Assembly: GCA_030248215.1 (NCBI GenBank)
Contig: JASANG010003323.1
Span: forward strand, 330,350-394,349
DNA length: 64,000 nt
From: Enoplolaimus lenunculus
Lineage: Eukaryota > Nematoda > Enoplea > Enoplida > Thoracostomopsidae
Direction: 5' to 3'
Of the stretch, positions 44,891 through 56,800 are shown in pieces. The notes under the pieces are model-generated. The model was not told the DNA's origin. It searched no databases and was given only the letters and a program-made list of their open reading frames with translations. The position numbers and the translations under genes are program-made. Position 1 is the stretch's first letter, and each line of letters begins with the position of its first letter.

Positions 44891-47800
44891 GTATATATTT
44901 TTTCTTTCGTAGTTCCTAGCAACCGTTATTTTGCTTCAATTTTAATGTGTTAGATACGTTTTTTGCATAATTGGTTAAGCTTAAATTGGGATTTTCAAGA
45001 TATTTCATTAATTATTACGGTTATTGCAATGTCATTTCAGTACGTACTAAATTGTTTTTGGGCGCGAGGTATCTGAATAAAAGACTGATAATTGAATAGT
45101 TAGTTAATAGCTAATTCGCATATCAGCGTAATTGATAAGACTAAATTAGGACTTTTTGCAATATTTCACTAATTATTAGGGTTATAAGCAATCTAATTTC
45201 AGAAATATAGGGTTTTTGGATGCGAGGAATGTGGACAAATTGTTCCAAAATCTCCAAAACCGATAAACGAATAGTTAGCTAATAACTAATTTGCATATTA
45301 GCTTAATTGCTTAAGTGTGCTCGAGCTTCGCTCAATACATGTAGTCTGACTACGACTGGTGTAACTGACAACTGATGATTAGAGGTATTCATCAACCTTA
45401 CACAAGTACAACATAAAACCGCAATCAACTAAATAGAAATCTACTCGCAGACGTGCAACCTACTAAATTTTTGTGTGTCAGTGTAGTGTATGGCTTCGTA
45501 TCTGTACAGTCTTTTCATATGTTTGAGTACCCTCATATACACTTGTTAAATATATAGGTACATATGTACATATCTGATCGATTTATGATCTGTTTTTTCT
45601 GGCCCGCCTCTGACATCTCTACTAATTGTATAATAAAAATTGTTTAAAATGGTACGTATATACATAGAAAGTTATAGCTGCGTTGAAATCTCACTTATTA
45701 AATCTACATGACCTTAGTTCAGTAAAAAGCCACCCGTAACAGACTGACGCATGAAACGACACCAGCTCATACTCATGCAGCATATCGGAGAAATGACGCC
45801 AGGACTCACATAACACTGAACTTAGATACATATAGAGTCTAAAAGGCATATATATTCAGGTTCGACACAAAACTTATGCGTCAGGTTCGACACAAAACTT
45901 ATGCGTATGTATAGCTCAGTGAGAAGGTGCCGCCGGAATTCCGATTCAAAACGTGTTCCGATTCCGATTGCACAATCAATCGGAATCGGAATTTTGACAT
46001 TTCAATTTTAATGAGACTTGTTGTGATTCGTCGCATAAAATTCTGTATTACTTATCTATTAAATTGCTTTCAACGAGTTAACTTATCAATAATTAATTCT
46101 AGTTTAGTTTTGCAGAACCAAAAATCATCGCCAATTTGTTCATGCGGCGTTTTTGAAAATTGTTGCCAGCTAGCGGACGTCCTAAATGAAAATTATATTT
46201 GTCAATACAGATTATCCGTATATTCACTTACAAAATTTGTAGTTCCAATTCCGATTGCAATTATTCTGGTATAAATTTGTTGTTCCGATTCCGATTCCGG
46301 TATAATCCGGAGCCGCTTTGCACCCTGCTGAGCGGTAGCGCGCTGGCCTGATAATCATAAGAACTTCAATCATTTTGAGTTCTGTGGAACTAAAACAGTC
46401 GTACCCTAACCTAACCAACTACTTACCTTGACTGGTATCAAATCAAAATGTTTTGATGATATTTCAGGGATCTAAACGGCATACCTATTCGATACAAACA
46501 ATATGGTTACAATTCACTGGAGGAGCTTTTATATGCGATGTCCGACACAGTATTGATCAGAAACCGGAGGGTTTTTTGTTTAAGCAGCGAAAACTCAAAA
46601 CATCTGGAAAATCTTATAATGCGACAAAAGCAGACAAAGGTTTGATTTGCGAAAAGCACAAATTATTTTTTATCCTTATCTTGTTGGCATGCTTAATGTC
46701 TACGTACACTAGAGTTTCTCGGTGTCTAACCACGGCTCTGGTCTGGCACCGTGGGCTCTGTTCGTGTGCACATGGCACACACAGTCTATCCAATGAGTAG
46801 GCTGCACCCTGCAACAACGGAGAGCAGGAAAGGAGATTACACAACGAATTTGAGACATGAAGCCGGCAAATGAACCTCGGAGTTAACTGCAAAAATTCTA
46901 TGCGAGTTAGTGTAAGATAATAACCCAACGGGTTCAATATATTTTAAATGCAATCTTTAGTTGACCCGTTGCATTTGGAAGAGTCGAATAAGAATCTGAC
47001 GTTTAACATCGTAGAATTATTCATTGAGCTCAGTTGATACCAGGTCCAGACCTGTCATCAAAGCCATGGGTTTGGCTTTGACCATATGTAAAAATTCTGG
47101 CCCTGAGGTAACTCTAAAATTTACACATAAAGCTTCGTATTTGAATTTATCGCTTGTTCCGTGTTTACATAGATGATAGTTGTAATGTTTAATGTTTATT
47201 GTCTATACAGTTGCGGTTAAATATTCACTGCCGTTGCTTTTAGCCATCGAGATTTGGAGGTTTAGCGCCCGAAGGATCAAGTCAGAAGAACAACGCAAAA
47301 CCTCGACATCCAGGCGCTGGAACATTTAGCAATCGAAGAGCGGCGGTTTCTTACGTACCAAATCGAGACAGATTTGTATTCAGAAATCATCAGAGAATCA
47401 GGAGTTATGCTGCCAATCGTATTGGAAGAAATAATTATCAAACGAACGTTTCGACGGCAGCAGTGGGTATTCAAAATATTGCACAACTAGCGCAGATTTT
47501 TAACAATGCTCGTCCGAATTTGCCTTACCCTAATTCTAGACCGTTTTCGCACATTCCACATCTCTACAATGCAAACGAACCGGTATTACGACGAGCATCT
47601 GTAAACCTGCAACCTAGTGTTGCGCAATTGTTTCCGTCGCACAACCACAGTACCCCCATACAGGTAACAGTAGCGCCTGCTGCAACGTCAGTGCATGCAA
47701 ACAAGAATGTGTCATTTCAAAGTTTCCGACCTGTTGATGTGTCATCGGCTGAGCTCAAACGAAATATTCGTTCATTGTTTACAACATCAGACCGCGGCAT

Positions 47801-50800
47801 GTGTTACAGCGCATTCGATATTGCTTTTATGTATTTTACTCAGTATCAGCAACACTTAATGCCGTGTAAATACAATTTTCAACGGCTGTCAGATCTACTT
47901 AAAAGTATGCCGTTTTTAGCTTGTGAACCATGTGAAACAGTTGTAGGTGCAACGGCTGAAGGCTATGATGAGGATGAAAATGTTATGTTTAAGTTTGTCG
48001 ACAGTATTGTAGTAGCATCTAGTGCGAACGGATCGGTTACTGTAACGACAACTTGCGTGACGTTGGCAACGACTAATTCTGGTATTGTAACAACAGCGAC
48101 CACAACAACTATCGCGGTAAATCCAAGCAATCCAGGGGATTTATTGGGCGCCGTGGCTAGTTCGTCCGCGACAGCGCGACTTTTTGATGAGCTGACGCCG
48201 AAATTTGGTGTGTTAAATGAAAACATGGCTCAGCGTGAACGCAGTGTACGTGCCTGTTTAGCTCAAGCCCTTCCGATGAGTAACACTGTTACTCCAACAA
48301 GTTATAATCAAAGTTCCGCAATAAGTAGTATGATTGCTAGATTACCAGCGGCTCAAGCACATAACGTCAGACAGTTTGAAGGTCAACACCAATTGCCAGC
48401 GATGTCAGATAACTTGAGCTTTACAGGAAATCAAATGAGTCAAGAGCACGACCGTACTGTATCTAATGAGACTGGATACGAAACTGAAGACCGTACGCAT
48501 AGTCCCGATGATGATTGGTCTATAGCAAATCAGCCTACAAATGCAATGGTAACAAGAGAGGATTTGTATCTCGAACCACATTACGACCAGCCACACGCCT
48601 TAGAAAACACGCTTCCATCCGGCACATCTGAATTCAACGAAAATGTGGACAGCAGTGAACTCGAGAATGGAGTATACAGGGATGACACTATACGCGAGCA
48701 TGCCTCGCGGGCTGAAGTTGGAGAAACTATAACGCATGATCCAAAACTTCCTACTCCGACGTTGATTTTTGATCAAGCTGCGGAAAATTGTGCCGCTGAC
48801 GGAAGCAGTTCAGCTACAGCTACACAACAATTTGCCTTGAAACTGAGAGCGGCGTTTCCGAGGGCAAAGCCGTATCCAGCGGGAAAACCTTTACCTGTGG
48901 TAAGTTATTATGAATTGGTGTAGTCTGGTTTTGTTTTCATTTTTTAGCAATGAACAGTTTTTGAGAGTACAATATTGTAGATTTATACGTTATGTACTCT
49001 AACAGCACTTCAAACTCTGTCTAAAATGCGCTTGCACTAAGTGATTTGTGTGTGGCACTGTATACGACCACCAACTTCCGCTCAGTGATGTTTTGTATTA
49101 CAAGTTCCTGAGACTGTTTTCATTGTTTATAGTTCTGCTTACGCAACTCAACGGGCCGTTGTTTGTTTCGTTTGTTTCTTGCACGTTATATTGTAACAAG
49201 TTATTTGTAAACAGCCAACCAGTATCCATCCGTACGTCGTATATTCGAGATTTACATAACGCTAAGCACTGCGAAGTTCGTTGAAAAGTAGTTGCGGAGA
49301 CCTTTTGGACGGAGTGACACTATTATATACGTCGTTATAGTTTTTATGTAAAATATACATTCTTGGTTTGTTTTAGGTGATAAAGTCTTCTGAGATTACA
49401 GACGAAGAAATCGAAGAATTCAATTTTGACGCTGATGAGGTTGACCTTGGCGAGCTGCCGGTGTTGCCTGCAGGAATTGAATTGTCAGAAGAAATTAGAA
49501 CCAAGGTAGAAATTACAGAAAAGCATAATTTTTTGCATTACGAGAACACAAGACTAGTCATTTTGAATAATCTATTCTGAGTGAGAGATAGCTTTTGTAG
49601 ATTCAAAATTATTAATATATATTGTACAATCTGCGCCGTTTTCCTAACAATCGTTCTGGCTGGAAAAGTAATCGCTCGACGCTGGTTTGTAATTTTAAAA
49701 GTGTGAAAGGCTTCGTCTATGAAGCGATGGCGGGGTTTTGTTATTCATGAATGTGGCGCAACAAAATGTTACGATGCCTTTGATTATATACTAAAACATC
49801 TATTTCCTTGCAGTCCTTAATTTGTAGATATATAAGGGCTCCTTTTTTGGATTATTGCTACGTAATATTGAAGATTTTATGAAACACTGCTATGACGTTG
49901 TTGTAGCCGCTGAAATCAAAAACGCGTCGTGCTGATCATTACAGTTGTAATTGTTTCAGGTTGCAAAATTGATCCGTCGTTATCCAAACGGTATTGATAT
50001 GCGAACATTTGCAGAACACTTTAGCCGGTTTTATGGGCACCCAATGAACGTCAAATTCCATTGTCGTTGTTCGGCGAAAGATATGTTCGAATATATGATT
50101 GACACAGTACTTCCGTTTGAAACTCGGAGCGGCGATATGATTTTGTTTCCAAAAGCAACTGCAGCCGGTCTCGCAGAAAGCGCTCAGAAATACGAAGAAT
50201 TACGCGAAAAAATGACGTGTGTGCTCAAAACCATTCGCGGCACTCCTGATGTGAAAATATTTGAACTATTTTGGGACAAAGCTTTCGGTAGACCACTGAA
50301 ACCGTCAGACTATGGCTTTTCCGACACAGTGACGCTGTTACGGTCAGCACCGGATCTGGTAGAAGTGTTCATTGATGATAACAAAACATCTCGAATTCGA
50401 CATTTTGTCAATGAAATCAACCCAGAGAGAGAACGTTCGAAAGAAGTTGCACGTGACGATACGGTAACGTTGGACGAATTTGAATTTAGGATTCGTGATG
50501 TAAGTTTGGACGTTTAGAACAATGACGGACGGGATATTTGGCTACGGGTGTGGTTTAAACCTTAGTGTTTAGTTTATGGTTTAAATTTTGGAAAAAATTG
50601 CCCCGATTTGGTTTCGAAATTAAGTTTAAGGTAAGTGATGGGTAGAAAGCAAATAGGTTTATAAAGGAAGTTAAACTATGAACACAAAAATTTCGCTTTT
50701 TATATGCAGGGTTGTTGATAGTGTGCGTGGTTTTGCAATTGTGAGTCATCGTTTTGACCTGGTTTGCCAGGGTTCCCAAGCTCTAAACAAAATTCTGCTC

Positions 50801-53800
50801 TGACGTTTTAGCTGTTGTCGCGACACGAGCAAGGTTTGACGCAAAAGCAATTTGTATTGGAATATCAGGTAACCAAAATAAATTTAGTTCAGGCTTATGT
50901 TTCGAAATTTTAATAAGTGGTACGCAACTAGCGGAAGATAAGCTAAGTATGTGTTTTAGTGTCTAATTGAACCGATAAATTTTCATTCCCCCCCCCGGCG
51001 AATTTTGCCGCCCCCAGGAAAGGCCCCCCCGGCGAATTTTCGGCCGCCCCCCAGCAAAATGCCCCCTAGGAAATTTTTTTTGATGGGGGCCCCCAGGACT
51101 TTTTTTAAGCCAAAAATTTTCAATGTTAAAACATAAAGACCTGGACTTTTTTTGAGGCGGACATTCGGCAAAATGTGATTTTATATTACGCTGAGTACTC
51201 ATAATTTTTTTAATAGCGTTACAAATACCGGTAGTAACTAGTACAATTCAATAATGAACTGAAAAAAGCACAATTATATAAAGACCGTTTCAGGGCATAC
51301 AGCATTCGAAAGTACCTTGCAGCAACAAGTTCAACCCGCTTAAGCCTTATGATAAACTGAAGCTGTGACTAATATATAAAATATATGTTAATCACAGTTT
51401 CAATTATAGATTATCTGTATTTTATATAATTGTGCTTCTTTCAACTTCTGGTAAAGTTGTCAGTAATATTAGTTAAAATTATTGTTATTAGCGTTTGCGG
51501 GGAATTTTTGTCATGTTGAGCGATGAGTAATCTTCAGTTGAGTTGGAAACACGATCTAGAATAAAAATGGTCCAAAAAGTCGGCTTGCAAAATTTTGAGC
51601 CTGCCCCCCAGGACCCCCAGATCATCTGGAGGCCCCCAGGAAAACTGCCCCCCAGCAAAATTAGCTGCCCCCCCAGGAAACGCCCCCCGGCGGAAATTTT
51701 CAAGCTGTGGAGAAGCCAGATATATGTGTATGATTTTTAGAATTTGTACTCGCAAAATATTCCACCGCTCAATAATCTGGGCTGCACGACAGTATTGGAA
51801 TTATGCTCTGTGTTTCCGGATTTCATTGTGTTTTGCATTGATGATGTTTCTGCCGAAGTAGTGCTGTTTTCTCCAAGATCGCCTCATTATGAAGGTATGC
51901 ATTTTATTGGACGCAAGCAGCTGTGTACTGTTAGTTGTAGAATTATGGTTGCAACCAAATGGTGAAAGTTTCTTTGGACGGATTATTATTATTATTCAAT
52001 ACTTGTAAACTGCAAATTATTATCATAACAAAATTTCAAATCGGAATCGATGCAGTAAAGTATGTCGCAACAAATTGCACATTTACAATTGAACGGTTTC
52101 GTAGAGACTTGTTCTCAGCAGTAACGTTACTAAATTATCAGCAGTGCCTGGTCTATTTATTGGAACGCTATGCGCGAAAAGAAACGGTGTTTAACCAACG
52201 ACATATCCAGTTGTTCAGTTAGTACCCCCTTCTTCGATGTTTTCATTGAGCGTACCCCCCCCCTTGCCAAAATCTTGGCTACGACCATGTATCCAACGTT
52301 TTAGTTTTGAATGCAAATTCCGTTATGCTGCCTTATTATTTTGCTTTAAACTATCTTTGAAACTTGAATAATATTGTTTGCAGAGTTTCTCAATGCGTGC
52401 AATGCCAGTTCAGATCTTTTGCAATTACGCCACATACTGACGTCGTATGGGAGGACAGTTATCGCAGTAGAAGATATACCTGATTTTTTCATGGTATGTT
52501 GGCTAATAATGATTGATTACCGTTGCATTATCGATTGTTGTACATTCACAGTTGTGTGCGCTACTCGAACAACACGTGCACTCGTTTACGCAACAATCAG
52601 CTTGTGAAATACGTACTATTTATACCGAAACAACGAGAAATTATTTTAAGACAGCGTTTTGAGTAGTTAATAAATGTAGAAAGTAAAGCAATGCTTCCTT
52701 GGGCGTGCAGTGTTGGGCTTGTTAAGTGGTAGGTGATCTCGTATTATTTTGATAGTCACGGTTTTGAAACACTGAATATTTAGTGATGAAGTCTCACACG
52801 TTTGGTTTATACTTTATATATCTCCTTTTGTTTGACACGTGAGATAACAATTATTACAATACAAGACAGTACTCAATACTGATTAACATCCATGGTTCAG
52901 CGAAAGTTTTTTCCAATATTCTGTGGTATATATGTTATTCTTAGGAATTTGTTGATTTATCGGCGTCATCATCGGTGTCGGTAATAATCGACACTTTTCG
53001 CGAGTTGCAATGGTAAATGGTATCAATTTCACTTCTTGTCGTATATCAGTGTGTCTGAACAGGGAAACTGTTATCTCTCTTGCGTTTGTGTTTGAAAAAA
53101 ATTGAACTGAGCGTTCTTATCAATTAATAATCTTTTATGGTGGTTACGATTTAAGTCTTCACACAATGATGTAATGTAGTATCGTATATGTTCTTTGAAC
53201 ATGGTATACTAAAATTGGAATCGGCATCGGAATCGGCATCGGTACATTTTTAAAATAAGAATTGTCGGCAAAAAAGTATGGTATTGGCACATCCTTAGTT
53301 ATTCTGTTTGCTTTTTGAGTAACACGAGACATTATTGTTATATCATTGTTTGTTGCTACTTCAGAAAACATTTGGCTGTGAAATTTGTATTCATTCGGAC
53401 GATTTATGTGAGCGCATTTGTGCATTAGCTCCAAAATATTTCACTCTGAAAGCTGATTCGGACGGTACGTTAATATAATTTTGTTCATAAACAGAACTCT
53501 ATTAAGTCAGCATTAGTCTTTCACCGAGAGCATGGAACAAGATGTCGACAGTTCAGCACCTGCTGTGATTCGCTTGTTTAAAATTCTATTACTGACAAGT
53601 GTTGTACAGGTTTGGGATGTGGCTGTTATTTCTAGTTATATACGTCGTGCTGAGTTCACGGCAGGTTACATTGATTCGTTTTTTTTTGCATTTGTAGGAC
53701 GCCTGACTGCCGAAGTTGTCATGGACGACTATGGTACTGCATCGACAAGTGGAATTGTAGGCCAATATCAGGTTGTTAACTGCGTTACATTCATTTGATC

Positions 53801-56800
53801 TGGCTTCTCCACACCTTAAAAATTTCCGCCGGGGGGCGTTTCATGGGGGGGGCCCACGAGTTTTCTGGCGGGGGCAGTTTCCCTGGGGGGCCCCAGATGA
53901 TCTGGGGGGTCCTGGGGGGCAGGCTTAAAATTTTGCAAGCCGAGTTTTTGAACCATTTTTTTATTCTAGATCGTGTATCCAACTCAACTGAAGATTACTC
54001 ATCGCTCAACATGACAAAAATTCCCCGCAAACGTTAATAACAATAATTTTAACTAATATTACTGACAACTTTACCAGAAGTTGAAAGAAGCACAATTATA
54101 TAAAATATAGATAATCTATAATTGAAACTGTGATTAACATATATTTTATATATTAGTCACAGCTTCAGTTTATCATAAGGCTTAAGCGGGTTGAACTTGT
54201 TGCTGCAAGGTACTTTCGAATGCTGTATGCCCTGAAACGGTCTTTATATAATTGTGCTTTTTTCAGTTCATTATTGAATTGTACTAGTTACTACCGGTAT
54301 TTGTAACGCTATTAAAAAAATTATGAGTACTCAGCGTAATATAAAATCACATTTTGCCGAATGTCCGCCTCAAAAAAAGTCCAGGTCTTTATGTTTTAAC
54401 ATTGAAAATTTTTGGCTTAAAAAAGTCCTGGGGGCCCCCATCAAAAAAAATTTGCTGGGGGGCATTTTGCTGGGGGGGCGGCCGAAAATTCGCCGGGGGG
54501 CCTTTCCTGGGGGCGGCAAAATTCGCCGTGGGGGGGGAATGAAAATTTATCGGTTCAATTAGACACTAAAACACATACTTAGCTTATCTTCCGCTAGTTG
54601 CGTACCACCTATTAAAATTTCGAAACATAAGCCTGAACTAAATTTATTTTGGTTACCTGATATTCCAATACAAATTGCTTTTGCGTCAAACCTTGCTCGT
54701 GTCGCGACAACAGCTAAAACGTCAGAGCAGAATTTTGTTTAGAGCTTGGGAACCCTGGCAAACCAGGTCAAAACGATGACTCACAATTGCAAAACCACGC
54801 ACACTATCAACAACCCTGCATATAAAAAGCGAAATTTTTGTGTTCATAGTTTAACTTCCTTTATAAACCTATTTGCTTTCTACCCATCACTTACCTTAAA
54901 CTTAATTTCGAAACCAAATCGGGCCAATTTTTTCCAAAATTTTAACCATAAACTAAACACTAAGGTTTAAACCACACCCGTAGCCAAATATCCCGTCCGT
55001 CATTTTGGCTTAGAAAAGTCCTGGGGCCCCCTGCAAAAAATTTGCTGGGGGGCGGCCGAAAATTCGCCGGGAGGCCTTTCCAGGGGGCGGAAAAATTTTC
55101 GCCGGGGGAAATGAAAATTTCGAAAATTACTGGCCCCCCACCGCTGTGGAGAAGCCAGTTGACTTTGATGTAGGTTTCGGTTTCTTGCGTTAGATAGAGT
55201 TTTGAGGATGGAGTTGATTTTCTCGCAGCGTTCCACGCATTTGATGCTATGTAATAAAGCAGTTCATAAAGGCACGGAGTAAAAATGCTTGAAAATGGAC
55301 CTAACTTTATCATGGATTAGCTGTGAGATTCTCGATGTTGCTAAAACAGTTTTCTCGGCTACTGAATTTTTTAATTTTGTATAGTTTTTTGTTGATTTGG
55401 TTTTTAAGCCCGACTATAATTACGCTGTACGGTTTGGCGAAGATTTCGAGTACGAATCATTTGAGTATGCTTTAGACAAACTACCGTCGACAGATGATAA
55501 CGAATATTTGGAAAAATGCTCGTTTGAGGTAAGAATTGATTGCTTTGCTATTATACCAGTCTGAGATGTAACGTTTTATTAATACCGAAATCTTGTTGCG
55601 TATTAACGTTAGCCGTGTGAGGTAATCAGTAATTTGAGTGTTTAACGTTTGCAGAATTTTTGGAGATGTTTAAAACCATAGTGGCACACCACACACTTTA
55701 GTTTATCGATTTTGATTCTGGGCCCATTGAAACTTTACCAAACTCGATGTGGAATTAGAACCTTATCTTCCAGAAATATGTACATTAAAGTTGGGTGCAA
55801 AATAGATTTGGTCTCCGAGTAATATTGTCTTTGCGGCGTTTTCAATAGGCTTAGTCTTGCTTTATAACAAATATGTTGAACATGACGTGCCAAGCCCATC
55901 GCGTTACGAAAGTTGCACATGCATGCAACTACGTTTACTAGTATATTATATGTATGAAATTAAAACGGTAGCCGTATCTGATATTCTGTTGCCACCAAAC
56001 TCCGGCATAGACAGCAACATGAACTGGCCCAAGATGCTTTATTTTGATAAATCAAACTGTGTTTAATCTTTTTGTGTTGTTCTAAACATTGCAGGGCTAT
56101 GTTAGTCACATATCAACTCCTTCTGCGTTTTATGTTCAAAAGAAATCCGATTCAACGTTGTTAGTAGAACTGCATGAACAGCTCAGGTATTAAACCCGTT
56201 TTGTTGAAGTGAAATTTTAAACGTAAAATCATTTTTGCAGCATTTTAACTTTATAATAATATGTTTGATTAGTTATTTTTGATCATTTCGCAATCATATC
56301 TGTTAATTAAGGCTCATTATTCGAATTAATTTGGCATATTTTTAATTTTAAGATGCCAAGAGCACCATTCACAGCAGCGTTTCATTAATAGCAATTTGAG
56401 ATAAACAAGCAATGTTATGCATGGATTAGTTTGCTTCATATTTTGCAAGTTTTTGCAGCGAGTATATGGAGCCGCAAGTGTTGTGAACAAGTTTTTGATC
56501 AAAATTGGCACAATTCATACAAGTCGCACAGTTGCGAGTATTTCGCTGCAAAAAGCTGCAATGTTTAAATACGAAACACTGGAATACTAACGTCACACTT
56601 GCTTAACGATGCTACATACTTCTTATTTATTGTTTCAGTGAATTTTACAATGGTATCGAGACACTGGAACCGGATGGTATATGGTCGGTACCCGCGGAAT
56701 GGTGTAAAGAAGGACTGGTTTGCGCTTGTGAGTATTCGGGCAGCGGAGATTGGCATCGTGCGATTGTGAAGAAAATCGATTTTGATTCAAATGATGCTGA

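Noticed and set aside
47277-48596. Minus-strand frames opposite exon 3
   Set aside because: Shadows of the coding strand, which joins in phase to its neighbours and holds a LOTUS module.
52945-53012. Long form of exon 9 ending at GTAAAT
   Set aside because: Joining it to exon 10 creates an immediate stop codon, whereas the 36-nt form or skipping keeps the frame.
54323-54970. Frames MSTQRNIKSH and MGTLANQVK in the inverted arms
   Set aside because: Present in both arms only because the arms are copies; they cross G-runs of variable length and have no splice context.
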